DNA of 37,879 nt, taken from IMG/VR virus record IMGVR_UViG_3300042198_000178, positions 1 through 37,879 of that record. One strand, written 5' to 3'. Shown here in pieces: positions 9,767 to 18,567 of the stretch (the first letter of the stretch is position 1; each line of letters begins with the position of its first letter). The notes beneath the pieces are model-generated. The model saw only the letters and a list, made by a program, of their open reading frames with translations, did no database searches and was not told where the DNA came from. Position numbers and translations under genes: made by a program. The stretch comes from a virus.

Positions 9767-12700
9767 TTAGAATGCGTTAAAATTTCTTTCGTCGGTAGGT
9801 TCAACACCAAACCATCCAATTTCCCACCAATTTGTTCTTCCGCCAAAAGGATCAGGGCCTGTAACAGGATCATTCTGACTTGGTGGAACTGTAACTAGAT
9901 TATCGTTTTGACCAGAAGGATTAATGACTACCTCAGGCAATGTAACAGTGTCTATCCATATATCACTGTCTGGCCACATTGATATTGTTCCTGCATATGT
10001 TGCAAACATGTATGGCTGAAGATTGACTGTTTTTGTTGCAAAACTCTGAGTAACAAAATCTTCTTCGGTATAACTCATAAGAGCCATTTGTGATGCAATT
10101 GATGCTCCAGAATTCGCTGCATAGTAAAGTTTTGAAGGTTTGGCTAGATTTCTGGCTGTCATTCCTCCAATTACAATATCCATCGAGCAATCATAATCTG
10201 GGCTGCTTACATCTCCAATCGAATGTCCTGTAAATGAATCTACAATTACTCCATACTTCGCGCGCGCGAGTCCAAGATCATCGGTGATTGTAATGTCTGT
10301 TGCGCTTTTTTCAAGAAGAGAAAGGGTCGTGTAGTATTCCAGATTTGAAATTCTGGTTTCTAGCGCACCAATGTCTCGCATTGTATACCGCTTATTTTCA
10401 ACATAAGAGATTGATACATTAGCTGGATATAAAGTATATGGCGGAGAGTATAGTTTATACAGAACCATCGAATCGGTAATATTACCAGGTTCTTGTGGGT
10501 TTACAGAAGGCACGCCTTGAACTAGCTTGAACTTTCTATCTTTTGTCAAAACCAGTTTGTCGCGACGACCAAGATAGTATGCATATTTTTGAATGTAGAA
10601 ATTATCAGTTGGAATAGAAAGTTTTAGTCCTTGATATGCATAGTTTGGATATGTGTTTTGTGCATTTTGAATACGAGGTCTAAAATCGATACAATCCCGA
10701 AGATTTAATACTGTTCCATCACTTTGTCTATATGCGGGAATATCTGCGTACGCAACATTTGCAGAAATATAAGAGTCAACACTAAAGTATCCAAGACTTG
10801 GTGTTGTAATTGTATGATCGAACCAGTCGGCGCATACGATCAGATTACCAGAAGGCGGCGTGGTGGATGGTTTTAGTGAAATACTTGCATGTCCATAATG
10901 AGTATCGCGCTGACCAGTATCAAAATCAAAGCGAGATGTTACATCGGTAAATCCAGTTATTGATGCTCCTGCGGCCGGAGTTGCAGTTCCTGCTCCAAGA
11001 TCGTAAATCTTTCTAACCGCGGTTACGTCGGAGATATACAGAGATTGTTGAAGTCCTGGAGTTTTAAATGGAGTTTGAATTAATATTTGCCCAGAGTTTA
11101 AGTATACTGTTGTATTTGAAGAGGATGTAAATCCTGTTGTTGGCTCGGTATAAGTGCGAATAAACGAGCCATTGGATGCACCACCAACAAAGTGAGTTGT
11201 ATTTGCCAAATATCGTACTTTTGCCTTGTTAGATGCCTCAGAATCTTCGACTTTAACTAATGCTACAACAGTTGCGGTAAATGATTCTGACGTATTTCCA
11301 GTACTCAGAGTAGCAGAAGTTGTTGAGCCAACATCGATGCTATCAAGAACAACTATTTCTCCGTTTGAGCGCGCGGACCCAGTAGGATTGTTTACGACAA
11401 CTAAAAAGTTATTTAATGCCGTTGTTGATCTACCAGTGATCGTTCCAGGAGACGTTGCAAATTCTTCTCCCGTTATGGGCAGAGAGAGTCCTACAGAGGC
11501 ACCCGCGGTAAAAGTTATTGGATTTGAAAATACTTTTCTATAGAAATAGAACGGAAAACTTCCCGCTTCTTTTAGCGACCCTTCTTTAATAAATTGTTGA
11601 GGAAGAGGAAACACAAGAGATGGATCAGTTGCTTCTTGAAAATACGTCAGACCTGCAACTTTATTTGAGTCTGCAACGTTATATTTTGTCCAAATTGAAT
11701 TTGCGCCAGTATTGCCGCTGGTCGGAACAACAATCGACTCAATATCTTTCGGATCAAATTCAATAGAGATTTGAGTTTGATTGTTTGGAGTTGTTATTGC
11801 CGTTGAAAATAGAGTCGTTGTAAATACAGTTTTAACACCAGTTGTTGTGTTAACACTATAGTTTGCGATTGTTGATTGCTGAGGCGCGCCTGGTCCGCTA
11901 CTCAGTCGAATTGTTGCTCCAAGATATGCATTTGATGTGGACGAAAATACGTTAGATCCACTGGGATCAAAAAGAACAATCTGATTTGCAGAAACAAATG
12001 ACGAAATGTTTGATGATAGGTTTGAAAATTGAGTATCAAACAAATACATTTTATACACATATGACGCCTGATTTGCGGTATTTGCAGCAGAATCGTATGT
12101 GAGCATTCGAACGCGACTTGTGCCAATTTTTGTTGAGCGATAATGTCCTCCAACAGGAGTTGTTGCAGGAGATGCAACGTTTGAAACCTGTTGATGTGGA
12201 ACACAGTGCAGATCAACAATCTGAGCAGTCGAGTGGTCAATAAATCCTCTTGCATCTTTTACAAAAAGAAAATTACCAAATGTTGTATTAAGATTAAAGT
12301 TAACGACGTTTGCAGTTGTTCGCGCGCGCGGAATCTCGATTGGTGTCTGAGAAATTGTTTCATACTCGTATCCAAAGACATATGCTTTTCCTGGATCTAG
12401 AGTTGCTGTATATGATAGTGCATTTCCTGTTACGGATTCTCCTACTGAAAGCCTAAATGGACGTACAGTGTATGATCCAGATTCGTCAAATGTACGGCGC
12501 GCAAATGTGTCTTCTAATACTGAGTACTCGGGATAGATTACTTTCTTTTTAACATCTCCATTTTCAATTCGAAGAAGTTCGGAAAACTTTGAATCGTCGG
12601 TTGATATTAGCGATCTTTTTGCTAGTGTCAAAAGAATTTGATAACGACCTGCTCCTGGAGCCTGATAATTTGAGGATTCAAGTGCAGGATCAAGAAGAGA

Positions 12701-13372
12701 AGTGTCAGAAGTTTCTGTAATAATGGCATCTGACAGTTGCATGCCAATACGGGCATTGGCAAATTTAGAATACTTGTCAACAACAAGAGTTTGCCCTGGA
12801 GCTTTTACAAAATAGCCATTAAAGAAAAACACACCATCGTTAATAAATGAAACAGTTCCAGTTGAAAATGGATTACTTGTTGCAATAGACGCAAATGTGT
12901 TTGTGTTTGGCACCATGATGGTGTCGGCTGCGGCAAATTCATTTCCTGTCAGATATTTGACTGTAAGACTTGGCGGTTCAGATGAAGTGTTTGACGATCC
13001 TCCAAGAACTATTGCCTGGACACTAGTATTTGTTGTTCCATATGCAATAGTTTTTCCAATAAATGACGAGACGTTAATATCTGTTCCAGAAAACTGAGGC
13101 TGAAGATTAATTGTTGTTGCGTAGTCTAGTGAAATTTGTCCACCTGAAACAATAGAGCCATTTTCATATATCGACCGACCGAATCGCTCAACCTGATTTT
13201 GTGCAATAGTCTGCATTTGCGTAAGTTCGCGCGCCTGAACTGCATAACCAGGGCGAAATAGGATACGGTGATAATAATTGTTTTCGTTGTAATCATCGTA
13301 ATAGGGAGAACCAATAGTACCAACAGGTACAACATTTGTCTCTGCAATATTAGCGGTTGGATTAGTTGCCAT
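9767..13372 (-). CDS. DUF4815-type large structural protein
   Basis: A 1201-residue virion protein. Its N-terminus has the hallmark segment around residues 24-62 (YYDDYNENNYYHRILF, then PGYAVQARELTQMQTIAQ), which I recognise as the start of the DUF4815 family of phage structural proteins. The protein has no membrane segments and is rich in short beta-strand patterns with Ser, Thr and Asn. Near its C-terminus it has MRDIGALETRISNLEYYTTLSLLE (about 1000-1030), a helical stretch also typical of the family. It lies directly after gp8, where T4 has gp9 and gp10, and is followed by the 842-residue protein. The function is probably the outer baseplate or the fibre attachment. Role confidence is moderate, family confidence good. 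Confidence 0.7.
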   Translation of the reverse strand: MATNPTANIAETNVVPVGTIGSPYYDDYNENNYYHRILFRPGYAVQARELTQMQTIAQNQVERFGRSIYENGSIVSGGQISLDYATTINLQPQFSGTDINVSSFIGKTIAYGTTNTSVQAIVLGGSSNTSSEPPSLTVKYLTGNEFAAADTIMVPNTNTFASIATSNPFSTGTVSFINDGVFFFNGYFVKAPGQTLVVDKYSKFANARIGMQLSDAIITETSDTSLLDPALESSNYQAPGAGRYQILLTLAKRSLISTDDSKFSELLRIENGDVKKKVIYPEYSVLEDTFARRTFDESGSYTVRPFRLSVGESVTGNALSYTATLDPGKAYVFGYEYETISQTPIEIPRARTTANVVNFNLNTTFGNFLFVKDARGFIDHSTAQIVDLHCVPHQQVSNVASPATTPVGGHYRSTKIGTSRVRMLTYDSAANTANQASYVYKMYLFDTQFSNLSSNISSFVSANQIVLFDPSGSNVFSSTSNAYLGATIRLSSGPGAPQQSTIANYSVNTTTGVKTVFTTTLFSTAITTPNNQTQISIEFDPKDIESIVVPTSGNTGANSIWTKYNVADSNKVAGLTYFQEATDPSLVFPLPQQFIKEGSLKEAGSFPFYFYRKVFSNPITFTAGASVGLSLPITGEEFATSPGTITGRSTTALNNFLVVVNNPTGSARSNGEIVVLDSIDVGSTTSATLSTGNTSESFTATVVALVKVEDSEASNKAKVRYLANTTHFVGGASNGSFIRTYTEPTTGFTSSSNTTVYLNSGQILIQTPFKTPGLQQSLYISDVTAVRKIYDLGAGTATPAAGASITGFTDVTSRFDFDTGQRDTHYGHASISLKPSTTPPSGNLIVCADWFDHTITTPSLGYFSVDSYISANVAYADIPAYRQSDGTVLNLRDCIDFRPRIQNAQNTYPNYAYQGLKLSIPTDNFYIQKYAYYLGRRDKLVLTKDRKFKLVQGVPSVNPQEPGNITDSMVLYKLYSPPYTLYPANVSISYVENKRYTMRDIGALETRISNLEYYTTLSLLEKSATDITITDDLGLARAKYGVIVDSFTGHSIGDVSSPDYDCSMDIVIGGMTARNLAKPSKLYYAANSGASIASQMALMSYTEEDFVTQSFATKTVNLQPYMFATYAGTISMWPDSDIWIDTVTLPEVVINPSGQNDNLVTVPPSQNDPVTGPDPFGGRTNWWEIGWFGVEPTDERNFNAF

Positions 13373-13427
13373 CTGTTGTCAATACTCTCTTTTTAATAGT
13401 TATTTTCTATAGTTATCCGTTTTTTGT

Positions 13428-14783
13428 TTAAAATAGTTGACACGATATTACAATCTTAATGTCTTCCGTTTGTGAATCATTTCTGACAATAGGAGTAATA
13501 TTGTCTTTATATATGATTGAACCTGTATAGTACGCAAGATCTGGATTTGAAATTGCCGTAACAAATCTTTTTGTGACGGTGTTTGCGCCAGTTATTTCTC
13601 CTGCAACTGGAATTCCTTCTGGATTGATAAGACGAATGATATTGTTTGTAGAATTGAAGGTGGCAACTTCTCCAATAAAAGATGCAGCAGGTTCATTAGG
13701 GCCCTGAAAAACCGTCTCGTCTTGTGCAAAGTTTCCACCTCCAGGTTCAGATGCCACTGTTAGATCAGTCGTCTGCGAAAATGCCGCTCCCGAAAACACA
13801 TTTGTGGTATCATACACATAGGGATTAACAAGTAGAGCATACGAACGATAATCGTTTGTGTTAATAAGTTTTCCATCTTCTGCTCCTTTTAATCGAGCAT
13901 TAAACATCACATAAAATCCGCCCAATTCTGATTCAGGATTTGCACCATGTCCGCCTTGAGGCTCGATTTCTGCACGAGCCGCTGCTGTTCCTCCTCCAGA
14001 AAAAGTAACGGACGCATATGAGTATCCAAATCCATATGAAGAAAGAATAACTGAATCGATTCCTGTTGTTGACGCATTTACGGTTGCAATTGCATCGGCG
14101 CCTCTTCCGTCACCAGTAATAGTAACAGTAGGAGGATTATTTGCGTCATATCCACTTCCAGGATTTGTTACCGTACAGACATGAATCGCTCCTGGAATTG
14201 CTGCCTGCTGAACTCTAAACTGAAGAGAGCCATCATTTCCTGTAAGTGTTCGAACAGGAATCCAGTCTGGAGTAAGAAACTTTACAATGTCTTTTGAAGA
14301 CAGCGTGTACATGTATTTCCAGATATATCCGTCTGCCGTAGAGTATATTGTCGCGGGATTTGTAGAGATAGGCTTGATTGTACTGTTTGCTCCATTGCTA
14401 TTTGATAAACACTTGTACACGTTAAAATCGTCTGTAATTACATACGGAAGACTTGAAATAACCGCACCCGAACTAATATTACCTGGCATCACACGAGGAG
14501 ACGAAGAAGAATACGCGGGAACAAGAGTATTGTATTCCCAATTTTTTCTTGGAATAACAAGAGAAATATCCGAGCGAAGAATCTTTTTTCCTCCAATCAT
14601 ATTTCTCCAAAAGTTGTTGATTGCTTCAACCGAAGAATTTGCCGTAGGAGGATTTGAGTCGTCTGGAAAAGGTTCGACGCGCGATATCGCAAGATACACA
14701 TTTGCGCGTTCTCCTACGACTTCCTGAAACTGACGAGCAATAATAACGCCCATGTCTTGCGTAAATGTTGATGTATTTGGCAT
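13428..14783 (-). CDS. 8: Baseplate wedge protein gp8
   Basis: A 451-residue homologue of T4 gp8 (334 residues in T4), a dimer in the wedge that bridges gp7 and gp6. Recognisable features are NFWRNMIGGKK at 57-67, ITDDFNVYKCLSNSNGANS at 116-134, and DGYIWKYMYTLSSKDIVKFL at 151-170 followed by TPDWIPVRTL. These form the conserved gp8 core. The extra length comes partly from an inserted GxGY repeat module at 203-275 (NPGSGYDANNPPTV, then GFGYSYASVTFSGGG), which T4 gp8 lacks as far as I recall. The gene follows gp7 with a 2-base gap and precedes the DUF4815 gene, matching the T4 order 6-7-8. Confidence 0.85.
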   Translation of the reverse strand: MPNTSTFTQDMGVIIARQFQEVVGERANVYLAISRVEPFPDDSNPPTANSSVEAINNFWRNMIGGKKILRSDISLVIPRKNWEYNTLVPAYSSSSPRVMPGNISSGAVISSLPYVITDDFNVYKCLSNSNGANSTIKPISTNPATIYSTADGYIWKYMYTLSSKDIVKFLTPDWIPVRTLTGNDGSLQFRVQQAAIPGAIHVCTVTNPGSGYDANNPPTVTITGDGRGADAIATVNASTTGIDSVILSSYGFGYSYASVTFSGGGTAAARAEIEPQGGHGANPESELGGFYVMFNARLKGAEDGKLINTNDYRSYALLVNPYVYDTTNVFSGAAFSQTTDLTVASEPGGGNFAQDETVFQGPNEPAASFIGEVATFNSTNNIIRLINPEGIPVAGEITGANTVTKRFVTAISNPDLAYYTGSIIYKDNITPIVRNDSQTEDIKIVISCQLF

Positions 14784-14785
14784 GT

Positions 14786-17700
14786 CTAGTATTCCTCTCC
14801 TGGTCCTGGCTGTAATCCTTTTGGAACAAGCGTATTTGCCGCAACTGGTTCTTGTACTGTCGCTCCGCTAACAAAGAAAAGAGTATTTCCATTTGCGTCG
14901 TGATAGCTTCCCTCAAATCCGCTAGATCCTGAGTTAAGATTTGCAAGATTTGCAGATGGCGGTACTGCTGCAAATTGTCCCGCTCGGCCTGGCCCTGTTG
15001 TTCCTTTAAAGAAGTATCTTGGCTCGATTCGTATCATCGCACCTGATGATACACTGATTCCAATATTTGCAAGATTTGCTCCACTTCCTCCATACTCAGG
15101 TCCTATTCCAAGAACATTGGACGAAAGAGTGTTTGAGACCAAAAATGCATTCATGTGCGCGTATACCTGAGGCGCGACAGATACAATGTTTGGATTTGCA
15201 TTGATTGTATAATTTGGCTGCCAGAAGAAATCTCCAATATAGCCTTTATACTTAAGTCCTCCACGAGACGCATCGGCTCCCAGTGTTCTAAGATTTGCGT
15301 CGATTGTTGGATAATTTAAGTAAGTATTTCCGCCAAATGATGCGTGTGCAACTCCCGCCAAGTTTGCAGACTGTTCAGAAGGAAAACTTCCTGTTGTGCT
15401 GATAACAATCTGAGAATATACATTATTTAAGAATATTCCTTGATTAAACGGAATTTCATGATACACTCCGTTTGAACACAGATTTGCAGAAACCAAAACA
15501 TGATACCAATTGTTTGCAACAATTGGATTTTTTCTGTAATCTGTTCTGAATTCGGCTTGCGTATTTCCCGTGATTACATTTTTAAATCTAAAGCCAACAA
15601 AAAGTTCAGAAGGCGCAGTATTTGAATACACATATGTTGGAAGATTTGTTCCATTTGTTGTTACATGAATAGATGGGGCAATATTACCTGGCTCAATTTG
15701 AAATCCACCAATAATGATTCCGTCGTTTGCACTTTCCGTTGTAGGATACGAGTACGTCTGAGCAATATTTAATGAGTGCGAATTGGATACTTTTAATATG
15801 TCAAATTGAGTAGATGTCGTCGTAAGTGTTGGATTTGTAAAGAATGCAAATCGATACACTCCATTTCCAACACTTGTAACATTTGAGTATGCATAGCCTT
15901 GATTTGCTCCAATATTTGATGTTGTCTGATATACATGACCGTTTACTGTATTGCAGTAGAATATTGTTCCGTTGCTAGGAGAAACTGCATTTTGAATGCG
16001 CACCGCGATTCTATCATTGTTTGCAGAAGAGCCGCTTTTTGAGTAGAAAGAGTAGATTACTTGTTTATTTCCAGTATCATAAAGTGTATTTGCTGGAGAT
16101 GGAAATGGAGCGACTCCTCCAAATGCATGACGCAAGAAATATTGTCCAGTGACTCCTGTATTTGCGCGCATTCGATCTAAGGAAAGGGTTCGTGTATTTC
16201 CATCTGCATCTGGAATAGAAATGCGCAATACATTTTTATCAATCGTAATATTTGTATGCGTCCAGGTGTTTGCTCCTGTAACTTCTAGATTTGATGACCA
16301 TGGAATAAAATTGACTCCAGCTGGATCTTTTGCTCTACCGATAAAGACTTTGTGCGCAGCATTGTATGACGGAGGAGGGCCCGCAATTTCAAAGATGGTC
16401 ATTTCTGGACCACCAACATTAATAAGATTAGGGGCATCGGGGTCTAGTTTAAACCAAAATGATCCAAATGCGGCATGAGTGTTTGATGTGCCATTTGCAG
16501 TATTTGTGAAGCTATCGGCGGACCATACAAAAGAGTTTCCTGGAAAATATATTGCATTACTCTCTGGAGTTAGCGCAGTTGAGCGAATACTGTCGTAACC
16601 AAACGAGCCAGTGATTGTGTTTGCATTTAAAAATTGATTTTTGGCTGGATTATCATTAATGACAAGATATTCTCCAAATACTTTAAGACCAGAAGGATGC
16701 ACAAGATTAAGTACAGATTGAATCCAAGAAGTAAACGAAGTCTTGGCGGCGCGAAGAACATACGCATAGTTCTGATAGTAGTCTCTATCTTGAAGAAAGT
16801 TAAATGATGAAGGAAAACCATCCTGATTCAAGAAATAACCAGGATATGTAAACAGACCCTGAATAACTGCAACAAGAGCGGTTGCCGTGCCATCTCCTCT
16901 TCCCGAAAGATTGGCAACTGGAGCGGATGTATATCCTGTTCCTCCAGATATAACTGCAATCGAGATTACGGTACCAATTTGACCTGTATCGGGGCTGAAT
17001 ACTGCTCCTGTTCCAAGAGTAGAATCTACGACAACATTTGCGCCGCTGCCTCCGGAGGACTGAATTGTGATCGTTGGAAGGTAACCATTTTCGTATCCAG
17101 TTCCCCCGAGAACTGAGTTTATATCTCCTTCCGGAGTATATTGCACACTTGTAATCGCTCCTGTTCCATTTACGGATGCAACATTTCCGTTTGCTCCGTG
17201 TCCCCAGCCTCCAAACGGATTCGTAAAGATAAGTTGATCTCCATTTGAATATCCTGTTCCTGGATTTTGTATTTTAAGAGATCCTAATATTCCTAATAAA
17301 ACAATCTGAGCATTCGCCGAAACAGAGATTGTTGGCAACGAAGTATAGTTGACGCCTTGTTGAAGAACAGTAACAATAGACGCGGGACCTGTATTGGTAT
17401 ATGTAAAGACAGATCCCAACGAATTAATCGAGTTTTGGGCAAGATTTGATGTTACGACTGTCCATATATTTCCAGATGCATTCCATGTAGAGTTTGCAAT
17501 AAATGATAGAGAGTTCGAGTGAGTAACAATATTATACGAGTTTGGATGAAAAGATCCGTCGTCTAAAACAGTAGAAACTTTTGCGTTTGCTCCAGTACCT
17601 CCGCCTCCAGAAAACACTAGAAAATCTTGAACTGTATATCCAGATCCTCCAGATGTCACTTGAATAGATTCAATATTTCCTCGTGTGACTTCAGATACTG

Positions 17701-18559
17701 CGGCAGTTGCGCCGGTTCCGCCTCCTCCTATTAAAAGAACGGGATCTCCGACAAGATATCCTTTTCCGCCTTCTACTACAGATACTGACGAAACAAATCC
17801 AGAAAATATATTTGCTCGAATATCTACTATGTTCCCCGTGGAGTTTACTGTATTTGATTGTACTGTTTCTCCACCAATAAACGTATTTGAAATAGAAGAA
17901 AGAAAGATTTCGTTGACCTGAGTTCCTAACTCAAAGAATTGTTCAACACGATCAACAATTGCGGTAGAGTTTGATGAAAGCCCTTTAATTTTTTTGTTTG
18001 TAAAGAGATTGAATGTTTCAAGAGAAGAATCCTGGGTTCCATTAATTGATGTATTAGACACGCGAATAGAACGCTGAATAAACCATTTGCCGTCAGATGC
18101 TTTAAGCACATTTGTTTTTGGATAATACAGAGATGTGTCGTCTCCAGCTGCGCCGCCTGTTAAAAGACGAATCAAAAATCGATATGATTTTTCTGTTCCT
18201 CGTGAGCGATAAAAATCCTTGATCTTTGGAAGAATGCGATCAAAATCAACAACATTTCCAGTTGAAACAAAAGAGTTGTTTGCTCCCGTTGGAAGCATTT
18301 GTAAAAACTCAGAGTACAACTGGGCCTTGAAATCGGCAAGAGTGGATTCAAGAGTTCGATATGACGGAAGTTTTTTTAGTTTTTCAATTGCTCTTCCTTG
18401 GCCAGTTGCTCCTGTATCTGCTGCTGATGGAACCTGTTTTTCGAGATATTCGTAGTATGCCTCTAGAAATGCCACAAATAGAGGATTGTCATCCCGAACA
18501 AATGCGGGAAGCTGCGAACTGACCAGAGTTGATATTGCGGTATTTGTATTAGAAGACAT
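14786..18559 (-). CDS. 7: Baseplate wedge initiator gp7 with glycan-binding-like extension
   Basis: A 1257-residue protein in the position of T4 gp7 (1032 residues). Residues 1-135 match the N-terminus of gp7-type proteins in marine T4-like phages: LPAFVRDDNPLFVAFLEAYY at 17-36, DRILPKIKDFYRSRGTEKSY at 107-126, then KTNVLKASDGKW at 148-159. Residues 255-330 and 425-565 contain repeated GGxGY motifs with intervening GGGGTGAxA. Residues 580-632 (FLQDRDYYQNYAYVL, HPSGLKVFGEYL) end the conserved part. The remaining 600 residues look like one or two beta-sandwich carbohydrate-binding-type modules. VIYSFYSKSGSS and GNGVYRFAFF with a later GGFQIEPG match a motif series common in phage fibres, and a second unit carries FRFKNVITGN. 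The gene lies between gp6 and gp8. Confidence 0.75.
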   Translation of the reverse strand: MSSNTNTAISTLVSSQLPAFVRDDNPLFVAFLEAYYEYLEKQVPSAADTGATGQGRAIEKLKKLPSYRTLESTLADFKAQLYSEFLQMLPTGANNSFVSTGNVVDFDRILPKIKDFYRSRGTEKSYRFLIRLLTGGAAGDDTSLYYPKTNVLKASDGKWFIQRSIRVSNTSINGTQDSSLETFNLFTNKKIKGLSSNSTAIVDRVEQFFELGTQVNEIFLSSISNTFIGGETVQSNTVNSTGNIVDIRANIFSGFVSSVSVVEGGKGYLVGDPVLLIGGGGTGATAAVSEVTRGNIESIQVTSGGSGYTVQDFLVFSGGGGTGANAKVSTVLDDGSFHPNSYNIVTHSNSLSFIANSTWNASGNIWTVVTSNLAQNSINSLGSVFTYTNTGPASIVTVLQQGVNYTSLPTISVSANAQIVLLGILGSLKIQNPGTGYSNGDQLIFTNPFGGWGHGANGNVASVNGTGAITSVQYTPEGDINSVLGGTGYENGYLPTITIQSSGGSGANVVVDSTLGTGAVFSPDTGQIGTVISIAVISGGTGYTSAPVANLSGRGDGTATALVAVIQGLFTYPGYFLNQDGFPSSFNFLQDRDYYQNYAYVLRAAKTSFTSWIQSVLNLVHPSGLKVFGEYLVINDNPAKNQFLNANTITGSFGYDSIRSTALTPESNAIYFPGNSFVWSADSFTNTANGTSNTHAAFGSFWFKLDPDAPNLINVGGPEMTIFEIAGPPPSYNAAHKVFIGRAKDPAGVNFIPWSSNLEVTGANTWTHTNITIDKNVLRISIPDADGNTRTLSLDRMRANTGVTGQYFLRHAFGGVAPFPSPANTLYDTGNKQVIYSFYSKSGSSANNDRIAVRIQNAVSPSNGTIFYCNTVNGHVYQTTSNIGANQGYAYSNVTSVGNGVYRFAFFTNPTLTTTSTQFDILKVSNSHSLNIAQTYSYPTTESANDGIIIGGFQIEPGNIAPSIHVTTNGTNLPTYVYSNTAPSELFVGFRFKNVITGNTQAEFRTDYRKNPIVANNWYHVLVSANLCSNGVYHEIPFNQGIFLNNVYSQIVISTTGSFPSEQSANLAGVAHASFGGNTYLNYPTIDANLRTLGADASRGGLKYKGYIGDFFWQPNYTINANPNIVSVAPQVYAHMNAFLVSNTLSSNVLGIGPEYGGSGANLANIGISVSSGAMIRIEPRYFFKGTTGPGRAGQFAAVPPSANLANLNSGSSGFEGSYHDANGNTLFFVSGATVQEPVAANTLVPKGLQPGPGEEY

Positions 18560-18567
18560 TTAATGTT

